Positions 18,021-25,893 of a DNA stretch of 64,000 bases are shown piece by piece (the first letter of the stretch is position 1; each line of letters opens with the position of its first letter). Position numbers and translations under genes: made by a program. The notes beneath the pieces are model-generated. The model worked only from the letters and a program-made list of their open reading frames with translations, was not told where the DNA came from and searched no databases. This DNA comes from Mycobacterium deserti (lineage in GTDB: Bacteria; Actinomycetota; Actinomycetes; Mycobacteriales; Mycobacteriaceae): contig NZ_JAODWD010000002.1 in the NCBI RefSeq assembly GCF_025345615.1, forward strand, positions 806,001-870,000. Direction: 5' to 3'.

Positions 18021-18641
18021 TCAGTGGCTCGCCGACGGCCGCGGTAGGGCGCGGATCGCCATGCGGATCGTCAGGTAGATCAACGTCGTGGTGACGACGA
18101 AGATGGGCCAACCCATCGCAATGCGCGCGACCGCGAGCAGACCCGCCTGGTTCGTGTCGTACAGGTAGTACTGCACGAGGAACCGAGACCACGACACGAC
18201 CGCCATCACCGCGGTCACCGCGTCGAATGCCCTACGCACACGCGGGGTTCGGCGCCAGGTGTCGTCGCGGCCCGTGACCCATGCCCACAGCACGCCGATG
18301 ATCGGGCGACGGACGAGCACCGACGTAGTGAACACGACGGCGAGGGCCAGGTACATCCAGATGCCGGGGAGATAGAAGTCCTTGGCCTGGCCGGTGACGA
18401 ACGCGAACGCCGCGCACACGACCACGCCGATAAAGCCCAGCACCGCTGGGCGCACGGACTCCCGCCGCGCCAACTGCCAGATCAGCACGACCGAACCGGC
18501 GCCGACCGCGGCGATGATCGCCGGGGTGAGGTCCGACAGCGCCGACACGACACCGAAGACCGCGACCGGAAGCGCGGACGAGACCAGGCCGCGGACCCCA
18601 CCCGCGCGAACCAGCAGCGCATCGAACGGCGTCTCGGTCAC
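18021..18641 (-). CDS. DUF3159 family membrane protein
   Basis: A 206-aa protein with about five to six hydrophobic helices. The sequence (LVSSALPVAVFGVVSALSDL, WQLARRESVRPAVLGFIGV, FYLPGIWMYLALAVVFTTSVLVRRPIIGVLWA) matches the DUF3159 family of actinobacterial membrane proteins, function unknown. The open frame extends to 18728 but would overlap the divergent TVP38 gene; GTG 18641 is preferred because TATCCT lies 7 nt upstream and the N-terminus MTETPFDALLVRAGG then fits the family. It ends 4 bp from the convergent wax-synthase gene. Confidence 0.75.
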   Translation of the reverse strand: MTETPFDALLVRAGGVRGLVSSALPVAVFGVVSALSDLTPAIIAAVGAGSVVLIWQLARRESVRPAVLGFIGVVVCAAFAFVTGQAKDFYLPGIWMYLALAVVFTTSVLVRRPIIGVLWAWVTGRDDTWRRTPRVRRAFDAVTAVMAVVSWSRFLVQYYLYDTNQAGLLAVARIAMGWPIFVVTTTLIYLTIRMAIRALPRPSASH

Positions 18642-18648
18642 CCGACCG

Positions 18649-18654
18649 AGGATA
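18649..18654 (-). promoter_or_regulatory. -10 box (TATCCT) for leaderless DUF3159 gene
   Basis: Minus-strand TATCCT ends 7 nt before GTG 18641 and decides that start. Confidence 0.45.
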
Positions 18655-18710
18655 CGAGGTGCGGGACGGGCAGGATCGGTGCCACCCGCAGGCGAGGAGC
18701 GAAAAGCAAG

Positions 18711-19379
18711 ATGTCCCGACGGCGTCACATCGTGCGGCTGGCGCTGTTCGCCGCGGTTCTGCTCACGATGTTCTATCTCGTCGCCATCGCCCGGGTCATT
18801 AACGTCGACGGCGTGCGCGGCACGGTGGCAGCGACCGGCCCTGCCGCACCACTGGCCTACGTCGCGATGTCGGCGACCCTCGGCGCGGTGTTCGTGCCGG
18901 GCCCCATCCTCGCGGCGGGCAGTGGCCTGCTGTTCGGCCCGGTGCTCGGCATGGTCGTGACGCTGGGCTCGGCGGTGGGCACGGCCGTCATCGCCACCCT
19001 CATCGGCAGACGGGCCGGACGGCAGAGCGCGCGCGAATTACTCGGGCCCCAGCGGGCCGACCGCATCGACGCGCTGATCGAAAAGCGGGGCTTGTGGGCG
19101 GTGGTGGGTGCGCGTTTCGTGCCGGGGCTGTCCGACGCGCTGGCGTCCTACGCCCTCGGCGCCTTCGGGGTCCCGCTGTGGCAGATGGCCGTAGGATCGT
19201 TCATCGGATCCGCGCCGAGGGGTTTCGTGTACACGGCGCTGGGCTCATCGCTGGACGACCTGTCCTCGCCCCTGGCCTACGTGGCGATCGCCGTGTGGTG
19301 TGTGACCGCGATCATCGGCGCTTTCGCCGCCCGACGGCTGATCAACATGCGGCGAGCATCCCGCGACGGCGGCGATTGA
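18711..19379 (+). CDS. TVP38/TMEM64 (DedA-like, VTT domain) membrane protein
   Basis: A 222-aa integral membrane protein of the VTT/SNARE-associated family. Family signatures: FVPGPILAAGSGLLFGPVLGMVVTLGSAVGTAVIATLIGRRAGR (reentrant Gly-rich segment) and LWAVVGARFVPGLSDALASYALGAFGVPLWQMAVGSFIGSAPRGFVYTALGSSL. About five to six hydrophobic segments. DedA/TVP38 relatives are implicated in lipid scrambling or membrane homeostasis; the role here is unknown. The ATG at 18711 follows the purine-rich GAGCGAAAAGCAAG. Confidence 0.83.
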   Translation: MSRRRHIVRLALFAAVLLTMFYLVAIARVINVDGVRGTVAATGPAAPLAYVAMSATLGAVFVPGPILAAGSGLLFGPVLGMVVTLGSAVGTAVIATLIGRRAGRQSARELLGPQRADRIDALIEKRGLWAVVGARFVPGLSDALASYALGAFGVPLWQMAVGSFIGSAPRGFVYTALGSSLDDLSSPLAYVAIAVWCVTAIIGAFAARRLINMRRASRDGGD

Positions 19380-19408
19380 GGCGCTCCGGGGGCGGGCGGT
19401 GAGCTAGC

Positions 19409-20521
19409 TCAGAACGCGTACCGGACCCGGCAGGTCGGCAGTTTGTCGCCGATCAGGTCGGTCAGCTGCTCAACCCAGCGGCCCTTCCACGGGCTCTTGT
19501 AGCGCACGTTCCACTGGCCGCTTTGGCTGCGTTTGAGCTGCTGGAGGTCCGGTCGCCACAGCAGGTCCTCCCCCTTGGGATGCCAGCCGAGGTTGACGTC
19601 GTGCAGGCCTTCGTTGTGGGTCAGGAAGATGATCTCCGCGGCGAGCTGCTGCCGGGTGCGTTCATTGGTGCCGTCGGCGATCTGCTCGAGCAGCTCTGCC
19701 CAATCGGCCAGCCAGTCCTCGTGCACGATGACCGGACTGAAGTTGAGGTGTACCTCGTAGCCGGCCTCGACGAAATCGTCGAGTGCAGCGATCCGTTCGG
19801 CGATCTTGGAGGTGCGGACGTCGACGAGCCGCGAGGTGTCGGCGGGCATCAGGCTGAACCGAACCCTCGTGCCACCCCTCGGGTCGTAGGACAGCAGGTC
19901 GCGGTTGACTAACTTGGTCGCAAAGCTGGCCTTGGCGTTGGGAATTCGCGCGAAAAGGTCGACGAGGTCGCGCACATTGGCCGAGACCATCGCGTCAACC
20001 GAGCAGTCGCTGTTCTCGCCGATGTCGTACACCCAGTCGATCGGATCGCACTGGTTGGGCTCCGGCTTGACACCTTGGCGCGCCGCATGCCGCTCGAGAT
20101 AGCCCGTGATCTTGTCGATGTTGGCGAACACCGTGATCGGGTTGGCGTAGCCCTTGCGGCGCGGGACGTAGCAGTAGGAGCACGCCATCGCGCACCCGTT
20201 CGCCGTCGACGGCGCTATCCAGTCGCTGGAACGCTCGTTGCGGCGCGCCGACAGGCTTTTCTTCTCGCCGAGCACCAGCGTCTCGCGTTTGATGCGGACC
20301 CAGTCCTCGACGTTGCCCTCGTTGCCGTAGAGGCCGGGGATGGCCTGGTGGGAGAGCACTTCGATGCGCTCTGCGTCAGGGAATCGCTCCAGCACCTCGA
20401 CAGCGCGAGGGAACCGCGTGATGTCGGGCTCATGGTAGATGCGCTTGATGTCGAGCAGTCTGTCGGCGAGCGTGGCCGGGGTGCGGTGGGCGGAGGCGTC
20501 GTCTTCGACCGTCAACGTCAT
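19409..20521 (-). CDS. splB: Spore photoproduct lyase family radical SAM protein
   Basis: A 370-aa radical SAM protein of the SplB family, which in endospore formers reverses the UV lesion 5-thyminyl-5,6-dihydrothymine by SAM-dependent radical chemistry. The [4Fe-4S]-binding CxxxCxxC is Cys110-AMA-Cys114-SY-Cys117 followed by YVPRRKGY; NPITVFANIDK, FATKLVNRDLLSY and RVRFSLMPADTSRLVD are SplB-like. Cys158 and Cys173 lie where the extra catalytic Cys of SPL is expected (about 40-55 residues after the cluster); an alignment is needed to say which is equivalent. A TTG at 20578 would extend it by 19 low-GC codons and overlap the upstream gene, so ATG 20521 is preferred. Mycobacteria do not form classical endospores, so the substrate is open. 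Confidence 0.82.
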   Translation of the reverse strand: MTLTVEDDASAHRTPATLADRLLDIKRIYHEPDITRFPRAVEVLERFPDAERIEVLSHQAIPGLYGNEGNVEDWVRIKRETLVLGEKKSLSARRNERSSDWIAPSTANGCAMACSYCYVPRRKGYANPITVFANIDKITGYLERHAARQGVKPEPNQCDPIDWVYDIGENSDCSVDAMVSANVRDLVDLFARIPNAKASFATKLVNRDLLSYDPRGGTRVRFSLMPADTSRLVDVRTSKIAERIAALDDFVEAGYEVHLNFSPVIVHEDWLADWAELLEQIADGTNERTRQQLAAEIIFLTHNEGLHDVNLGWHPKGEDLLWRPDLQQLKRSQSGQWNVRYKSPWKGRWVEQLTDLIGDKLPTCRVRYAF

Positions 20522-20553
20522 ATCCGGTTCAACGATGAGAGGTTCCTGATAAT

Positions 20554-21741
20554 TCAGTTTGATCTTGTTGTGGTGCAATGAGGTTGGTCACTGCTGTACT
20601 GAGTGAGGTGGCATGCGATGTCGGAGGCGATCGGCGAGGCCTGCACCCGGAACGACTTCAGCGGGCCGATCAGCGGCTCGTCGTAGCCGGCGAACCAGAG
20701 GCCGGGCGCCGCACTCGGCAGGCCGTTGGCCTTCGGCCGTCCCGCGGGGTCGAGCACATCGTGGTGGCCGACCAACGGTTCGAGGCCGCGCTGGTAGCCC
20801 GTCGCGGCGATCACCACGTCCGGGGTGACCGCGGTGCCGTCGGCCAGCACCACCCGGTCGCGGTCGAATGACTGCACGGCTGCCACGATTTCGATCCGAC
20901 CCGACTTCACGAGCGGCACCAGTTCGTCGCCGAGGGTCGGAATCTGCTCGTCGTCGAGCAACGAGGTGTAGATGCCGCGCTGCGGCGCGGGCAGACCTAC
21001 GGGTCGCAGGTCGCCGAACCAGACCCTGCGCATCACCGCCGCAGCCCGGTCGAGCACCGGCAGCGGCAGACGGCTGAAGGCGCCGCTGAACGCGTCGACG
21101 GGGATCCCGGCGACGGCCCGCGGCACCAGATGTGGCGGCGTCCGGACGGCCATGCGGACGCGGCGGGCCACACGATCGCTCAGTTGCAGGGCGATGTCGG
21201 CAGCCGAGTTGCCCGCCCCGACGACGAGGACGTCGCGGCCCGAGAACGGCCATGCGTTGCGGTAATGCACGCTGTGCAGGACGGTGCCGGTGAAGGTGTC
21301 GACTCCGGGCCATGTCGGCAGGGCCGGGGTGTGATAGTTGCCCGTCGCGACCACCACCGCATCGGCAAGGATCGGCTTGCCGTCGGAGCTCAGCCGCCAG
21401 GACTGCTGCTCACGGTCGATCCGGGTGACGGTGACGCCGAGTGCGAGCCGCAGCCGCTGTCTTCGGACGTAGTCGTCGAAGTAGTCGACCATGTCGTCGC
21501 GCTTGGGCCAGCGCCCGTGGCGCAGCGGAATGCGCTGGCCCGGCAGGTGCGACCAGAGGCCGCAGGTGTTGAGCCGGAACCCCTCGTAGCGGGCGCGCCA
21601 CGCCGACACGGGCGCGGTGGCCCGGTCGACCACCAGCGCGTCGATGCCATGAAAGTGTCGGAGCTGGCGCGCTATTGCCAGACCGCACGGGCCGGCGCCG
21701 ACGATGACGACGCGCTCGTGCCCGTCTGCCCGTTGGGCCAT
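20554..21741 (-). CDS. Flavin-containing monooxygenase-like FAD/NAD(P) oxidoreductase
   Basis: A 395-aa two-dinucleotide-domain flavoprotein. FAD motif: VVIVGAGPCGLAIARQL (residues about 11-27); NADPH motif: VLVVGAGNSAADIALQL; between them FTGTVLHSVHYRNAWPF fits the FMO fingerprint FxGxxxHxxxY. VVIAATGYQRGLEPLVG is the conserved ATG-type motif before the C-terminus. It would use NADPH and O2 to oxygenate a soft nucleophile or a ketone; substrate unknown. The ATG directly abuts the upstream stop (TAAATG), so it is translationally coupled to the epimerase gene. Confidence 0.85.
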   Translation of the reverse strand: MAQRADGHERVVIVGAGPCGLAIARQLRHFHGIDALVVDRATAPVSAWRARYEGFRLNTCGLWSHLPGQRIPLRHGRWPKRDDMVDYFDDYVRRQRLRLALGVTVTRIDREQQSWRLSSDGKPILADAVVVATGNYHTPALPTWPGVDTFTGTVLHSVHYRNAWPFSGRDVLVVGAGNSAADIALQLSDRVARRVRMAVRTPPHLVPRAVAGIPVDAFSGAFSRLPLPVLDRAAAVMRRVWFGDLRPVGLPAPQRGIYTSLLDDEQIPTLGDELVPLVKSGRIEIVAAVQSFDRDRVVLADGTAVTPDVVIAATGYQRGLEPLVGHHDVLDPAGRPKANGLPSAAPGLWFAGYDEPLIGPLKSFRVQASPIASDIACHLTQYSSDQPHCTTTRSN

Positions 21742-22812
21742 TTACGGCAGGCGCCTCGTCGTCAGCTGGCCTTCGGTGAGGTCGCGGTGCAGTTGCTCGA
21801 GCAGGGAGCGACGGCGTAGCGGCGGACTCTCGGCATGAGCTTCCTGCGCGACGCCGCGGATGACGTCCTCCAGCGCGGCAATCGACGACCACTGCGGATG
21901 CCAGTCGAGTTCGGCCTCGGCGCGCGCGCAGTCCAGCAGCGGAACGCTGAACGCCATGTCGATCCAGCCCCGGTCGATGGGTTGCAGCCGGGCCCGCCAA
22001 CTGACGTCGACAAGCGTGCCCAGCACTCCTGACGGCACATGTATCGATTTCGCGCCGAGCACTTTCGCGACGTCGTCGCGGCGCAGTGGTGGTTCGGCGG
22101 CCAGGTTGAACGGTCCGGCGGCTCGGCGCTCGACGGCGCGCGCGAAGGCGTCGGCGACGTCGTCGGCATGTATCAGCGGGATGCACAGCTGGCGGTCCAA
22201 CGGAAGCAGGGGCAGTAATGGCACGGCGAGCATCGGCACGAAGCCCGGTAGCGCGTAGCGCATCAGCCCGCTGGCGGCCAAACGCTGGACGATGAAGCCC
22301 GGACGCATCCGCGTGATGACCACACCTCCGTCGCCGTTTTCGCTTTCGTACTCGTCGAGCAGCGACTCGGCGGCCGACTTGTGCCGGCTGTAGGGCGAGG
22401 TCGAGATCCCGTACGTGGACCAGGACTCGTCGACGCGTTCGCCGTAGCGCCCGGCCGCATACGTGCCGACCGACGACATGTGCACCATCTGGCCGACGCC
22501 CGCGGCGTGGGCGGCCTCGAGGACAGCGCTGGTGCCTCCGATCCCGGTGCGTGACAAGTAGTCGATGTTGCGGGTGGGTTGGAATCCCCACGCGAGATGG
22601 ACGACGGCGTCGGCCCCGTCGAACACCTGGCGCAGGTCGGGCGCCGCGTGGGGGCTGGCGATGTCGAGGCCGTGCCAACGCACGTTCTCGTACACGCCGA
22701 CCGGTTTGGGCGGCCGGCGCACCACCCCGACCAGCTCATGGTCCGCTCCCGCGAGCCTGCGCAGCAGCGCGGTTCCGACGTTGCCCGACGCTCCGGTGAT
22801 CACGATCCGCAT
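21742..22812 (-). CDS. NAD-dependent epimerase/dehydratase (extended SDR)
   Basis: A 356-aa extended SDR. N-terminal cofactor motif: MRIVITGASGNVGTALLRRL; DAVVHLAWGFQP is the typical VHLA motif; active-site SSVGTYAAG and Tyr/Lys in YSRHKSAAESLL. The final 25 residues are Arg-rich. It could act on a sugar nucleotide or a lipid/carotenoid-like alcohol; the sequence does not decide. Start ATG 22812 is chosen at the canonical Rossmann beginning; the 21-codon upstream extension has no family match. Part of the minus-strand run headed by the ECF sigma gene and coupled to the following monooxygenase. Confidence 0.83.
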   Translation of the reverse strand: MRIVITGASGNVGTALLRRLAGADHELVGVVRRPPKPVGVYENVRWHGLDIASPHAAPDLRQVFDGADAVVHLAWGFQPTRNIDYLSRTGIGGTSAVLEAAHAAGVGQMVHMSSVGTYAAGRYGERVDESWSTYGISTSPYSRHKSAAESLLDEYESENGDGGVVITRMRPGFIVQRLAASGLMRYALPGFVPMLAVPLLPLLPLDRQLCIPLIHADDVADAFARAVERRAAGPFNLAAEPPLRRDDVAKVLGAKSIHVPSGVLGTLVDVSWRARLQPIDRGWIDMAFSVPLLDCARAEAELDWHPQWSSIAALEDVIRGVAQEAHAESPPLRRRSLLEQLHRDLTEGQLTTRRLP

Positions 22813-22884
22813 GGTGGTGCGGGTTTCCTGATCGGGCGCTCTCAAACGTGCGTCAGTTCGACCATTAGACAAGGGACCCCCGGG

Positions 22885-23754
22885 TCACACGGCCACCGAC
22901 AGCTTCGCCGCCGGGTGCAGCCAGTTCGCAACGTTGCGGACGTAGTCCTTGAAGATCCCCAGCCGCACGGGGTCGGCTTTGATCTGGGTGCCGGGCGGTT
23001 CTGTCACGAACGACGGCACGCCCTTGTCGAGATCCCAGTTGTAGTCGGCGAAATGATGGAACGTCGACTCGGCTACCGCGCGGCCCATCGCCAGCCCGTC
23101 GGGTGCCAACTCGCCGTCGAGCACAACGGCGAGGTTGAAGTGCCGACCGGTCGCGGTGCTTCGGCCCCGCGCCAGCACGGTCGCGAACGGGATGCCGACG
23201 GCCGATACGAGGCCCTCGTGCGGATGCGCGGGGAACCATTCGACCCGCCCGGTCTCGGATCGGCCCGTGCGCAGGAGTTCGTGCGGGGCACCGTCGACGA
23301 GGACCGGCTGGTAGTCGCCGTTGGCCCCGGAATGGTAGTTCGGCCACGAGATCGTCGGGGTGTCCTGGTCATCGCACATCGTCGCCGCGTCCACCGCCGT
23401 GTCGTGGAATTCGTTGACGACACCAAGGGATCCGAGTCGGTTCAGACAGCAGCCGAGGTCCTGATGGTCGCGGGCAGTCAGCACGCCGCCGCCTTCGGCA
23501 CGGAACCGCAGAATGGCGTCCGCGTCGGCGGCGGTCAGGCCGTCACCGGTGTCGACGGCCATCAGCCACAGCTGGTCGTAACCGAGTTCGTCGACGTGAC
23601 TCAGCACCGGATCGTCACCACCGCTGCCGCAGCGGTTTCGCGCCACCACGTCGTGGCCCGCGGCCCGCAGTTCGTCGGCCAGCAGCGAGAAGCGGGTCAC
23701 GTCCCAGTCGTCGGGATTGGCCGCAATCGTGGTCTGCAGAAGGATCTTCGACAT
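22885..23754 (-). CDS. Conserved hypothetical, possible ThuA/GATase-like fold
   Basis: A 289-aa protein I do not recognise with certainty. It begins MSKILLQTTIAANPDDWDVTRFSLLADELRAAGHDV and has a segment YDQLWLMAVDTGDGLTAADADAILRFRAEGGGVLTARDHQDLG that resembles the nucleophile-elbow region of ThuA/class I glutamine-amidotransferase-like folds, though no catalytic Cys-His pair is clear. A His-rich segment ESTFHHFADYNWDLDKG near residue 240 may bind metal or substrate. No signal peptide. ATG 23754 is preferred over the 27-residue-longer frame, which lacks a plausible N-terminus. It lies between the cupin and epimerase genes of the sigma-led run. Confidence 0.55.
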   Translation of the reverse strand: MSKILLQTTIAANPDDWDVTRFSLLADELRAAGHDVVARNRCGSGGDDPVLSHVDELGYDQLWLMAVDTGDGLTAADADAILRFRAEGGGVLTARDHQDLGCCLNRLGSLGVVNEFHDTAVDAATMCDDQDTPTISWPNYHSGANGDYQPVLVDGAPHELLRTGRSETGRVEWFPAHPHEGLVSAVGIPFATVLARGRSTATGRHFNLAVVLDGELAPDGLAMGRAVAESTFHHFADYNWDLDKGVPSFVTEPPGTQIKADPVRLGIFKDYVRNVANWLHPAAKLSVAV

Positions 23755-23767
23755 CGGACTCCGCCTG

Positions 23768-24190
23768 TCAGCGCGTGCTGGGTTCAGCGGGGACGCGAAG
23801 ATGCCTGCGGGCGGCGAGTTCTGGCTCGTCGACAATGGTCAGCATCGGCTGACCAGGAACGCAGAGCATCGTGACCGTGAAGCGGCACCGCATGTCGTCG
23901 CGGTTGTTGCCATCCGAGTAGTGGATGACATCGCCGCCGGGCTCCCAGAACGCCTCACCCGCGCGGATCACCCGCGGCGGTTCGCCTTCAAGTTCGAACA
24001 GCATCTCGCCCTCGAGCATGTAGCCGAACGCGGGACCGCCCGGATGCTTGTGCGGCGGCGCGCCTGCACTGCCCGGCGGATAGTCGATCACCACCGTCAT
24101 CGCGTGTGCGCCTTCAGGTATCGCCGGCGGCTGCACCTCCTGCACGACTGTGAGCGCGCTTTCCCACGAAGCGTCGTAGTCCTTCGACAT
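23768..24190 (-). CDS. Cupin-domain protein
   Basis: A 140-aa single-domain cupin. Motif 1 is GAPPHKHPGGPAFGYMLEGEMLFELEG, with two His and a Glu as likely metal ligands; motif 2 is WEPGGDVIHYSDGN with the fourth His ligand. Such small cupins act as dioxygenases, isomerases or sensors. In some bacteria a cupin domain forms part of the ChrR anti-sigma factor for a photo-oxidative ECF sigma; here the zinc-binding anti-sigma N-terminal domain is absent, so equivalence is only speculation. It starts 24 bp after the SDR gene and precedes the uncharacterised gene by 13 bp. Confidence 0.8.
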   Translation of the reverse strand: MSKDYDASWESALTVVQEVQPPAIPEGAHAMTVVIDYPPGSAGAPPHKHPGGPAFGYMLEGEMLFELEGEPPRVIRAGEAFWEPGGDVIHYSDGNNRDDMRCRFTVTMLCVPGQPMLTIVDEPELAARRHLRVPAEPSTR

Positions 24191-24214
24191 TGAGATTCCT
24201 CCTTGTTGTGGTGC

Positions 24215-24937
24215 TTAGATTGCGGTGCCGCCGCCGTCTGCGTGCAGCACCGATCCGGTGATGAAGCTGGAACGCGGTGAGGCCAGGAAGAGCACCGCTT
24301 GCGCAATCTCGTCGGGTCGCGCGGTGCGTCCCAAAGGTAGGGAGCGGCCGAGTTCTTCGTTGGTGTCGCCCCATTCCGCCTCGACCCCTTCGGTTTTCGT
24401 AGGACCGGGAGCGACGCTGTTGACCCGGACACCGCGGGCGCCGAATTCGGCGGCCCAGGTGCGGGTGAGCGATTCGAGGGCTGCCTTGGAGGCGCTGTAT
24501 GCCCCCGCTCCGGGCACACCCTTCGCCGCGACCATCGTGGTGACGTTGACGATGCTGCCGTGTCCCCGCTCGAGCATTCCGGGAGCCAGGCCCGCCGCCA
24601 GGAAGTACGCGCCACGCACGTTGGTGTCGAACGTCCGCTCGAACGCGTGCAACTCCTGGTCGACGGTCAGCGATGCGGGGAAACTGGCGGCGTTGTTGAC
24701 CAGGATGTCGATCACACCTGCGTGCTCCACAAGCGATTTCACCGATTCGATGTCGGCCAGGTCGGCTTGGACGAAGCGCACGCTGCCGTCGATGCCCGCG
24801 GCCGCCGCCTTGCCTCGCTCGGCGTCGCGGCCGGTGATGACGACTGAGGCGCCTTCCTGAGCCATCAGATGCGCGCACGCCAGGCCGATGCCGGCCGTAC
24901 CGCCGGTGATCAGGGCGTTCTTGTATGCCAGTTCCAT
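24215..24937 (-). CDS. Short-chain dehydrogenase/reductase
   Basis: A 240-aa classical SDR: ALITGGTAGIGLACAHL cofactor loop, DILVNNAASFPAS NAG-like motif, active-site Tyr-Ser-Ala-Ser-Lys in GAYSASKAALESL. The residue 13 before the catalytic Tyr, normally Ser, is Thr (VNVTTMVAAKG), a conservative change that may slow or alter catalysis. C-terminus ITGSVLHADGGGTAI is standard for FabG-like SDRs. It starts 14 bp after the ECF sigma gene, with an AGGAAA ribosome site, so it is probably the second gene of the operon. Substrate unknown. Confidence 0.85.
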   Translation of the reverse strand: MELAYKNALITGGTAGIGLACAHLMAQEGASVVITGRDAERGKAAAAGIDGSVRFVQADLADIESVKSLVEHAGVIDILVNNAASFPASLTVDQELHAFERTFDTNVRGAYFLAAGLAPGMLERGHGSIVNVTTMVAAKGVPGAGAYSASKAALESLTRTWAAEFGARGVRVNSVAPGPTKTEGVEAEWGDTNEELGRSLPLGRTARPDEIAQAVLFLASPRSSFITGSVLHADGGGTAI

Positions 24938-24951
24938 TGCTGTTTCCTTTC

Positions 24952-25533
24952 TCAGGCGATGAGTGGTTCGTCGGAGGTGGTGGGGGCCAGGTGCGCCAGG
25001 GCGACACGCAGCCGTTGCCTGCCGCGTGACGCCCGCGACATCACGGTGCCCTGGGGAACGCCGAGGATGGCGGCCGTTTCGGCGTACGTGTAACCCTCGA
25101 CGTCGGCGTAGTACACCGCTTCGCGGAAGCCTTTCGGCAGCGCTGCGAGCGCGGACTTGATGTCGTTGTCGGGCAACGCATCCAGAACCTCCGCCTCTGC
25201 CGAGCGCGATCCCGCGGCGTGCCGCAGGGCGCTGCCGGCCACATCGCGGTCGATGAGGTCGTCAGCGGACACCTCTGCCGGTCGCGACTGCTTTGCGCGG
25301 TAGGTGCTCACCCATCGGTTGTAGAGAATGCGGAACAGCCACGCCTTGAGGTTGCTGCCCTGCTGAAACGAGCGAAATCCCGCGTAGGCGTGCAACAGAG
25401 TGTCCTGCAGAAGGTCGTCGGCGTCGGCGTCGTTGTGAGTCAGTCGACGGGCGCCGCGGGAGAGAACGTCGAACAGCGGCTCAGCGTCCCGGGCGAAGCC
25501 GGCGGCGAGCTCCTGATCCGGATGGACCTTCAT
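24952..25533 (-). CDS. ECF RNA polymerase sigma factor, SigH-type
   Basis: A 193-aa group 4 sigma factor. Region 2: DADDLLQDTLLHAYAGFRSFQQGSNLKAWLFRILYNRWVSTYR; region 4: LPKGFREAVYYADVEGYTYAETAAILGVPQGTVMSRASRGRQRLR. These blocks are strikingly like mycobacterial SigH, the disulfide/heat-stress sigma, so this is a SigH paralogue. SigH is normally followed by an HxxxCxxC zinc anti-sigma (RshA); none is present here, and an SDR follows instead. GGAGG lies 7 nt before the ATG. It heads a minus-strand run of seven genes ending in splB and probably controls it. No clear SigH-type GGAA/GTT promoter was found upstream by eye. Confidence 0.88.
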   Translation of the reverse strand: MKVHPDQELAAGFARDAEPLFDVLSRGARRLTHNDADADDLLQDTLLHAYAGFRSFQQGSNLKAWLFRILYNRWVSTYRAKQSRPAEVSADDLIDRDVAGSALRHAAGSRSAEAEVLDALPDNDIKSALAALPKGFREAVYYADVEGYTYAETAAILGVPQGTVMSRASRGRQRLRVALAHLAPTTSDEPLIA

Positions 25534-25685
25534 GTCGAACCTCCGATTGCTGCTGCATTGTGCTGGTGAGAGCCGGTAGGCGGCTGACGCAACTCACTCT
25601 CGCGGCCGCAGAGGCAAAGCGAACCCTTGGAAACCCGTAGTCCGTGGTTCGTGGTTCGTAGTGGGTTGGCCGGTTATCCCCTTGA

Positions 25686-25889
25686 CAGGTCGGACGGGCC
25701 GCGCCGAACGCGCCCCATCCGGTAGGCGCCGGCTGCCATAATCGTTCGGATCACTCGCGTCTCGACGAGCGCCTCAATGTCAACCTGGTGTGGTCGGGAC
25801 CGGGACGTATCGAGCACGAGACGATTAACCCCGAGGACATTTCGACTCGGATGCGGGAGGTAACCGCGCACGGCAAGCTCGTCGAGTGA
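25686..25889 (+). other. Plus-strand open stretch, possible gene remnant
   Basis: Between the LuxR and sigma genes (both minus) one plus-strand frame is open from 25686 to a TGA at 25887-25889. Its end reads like a genuine protein C-terminus, NLVWSGPGRIEHETINPED followed by ISTRMREVTAHGKLVE, and about four fifths of the 43 codons from 25758 end in G or C. There is no good start codon (GTG 25788 or ATG 25851 only). It may be the 3' remnant of a lost gene. The rest of the 25534-25893 gap holds the sigma-gene promoter region and a short tandem repeat of GTGGTTC near 25644-25657. Confidence 0.3.
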
Positions 25890-25893
25890 CGCG

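Noticed and set aside
20522..20578. TTG at 20578 as the splB start
   Set aside because: The 19 added codons are low in GC at third positions, overlap the monooxygenase gene and have no ribosome site; ATG 20521 fits better.
25636..25660. Tandem GTGGTTC units with flanking CGTAGT as a repeat array or CRISPR
   Set aside because: Only two units of 7 bp, no spacers and no cas genes.
25534..25690. SigH-type autoregulatory promoter upstream of the sigma gene
   Set aside because: No GGAA(C/T) followed at 16-19 bp by GTT was found on the minus strand.
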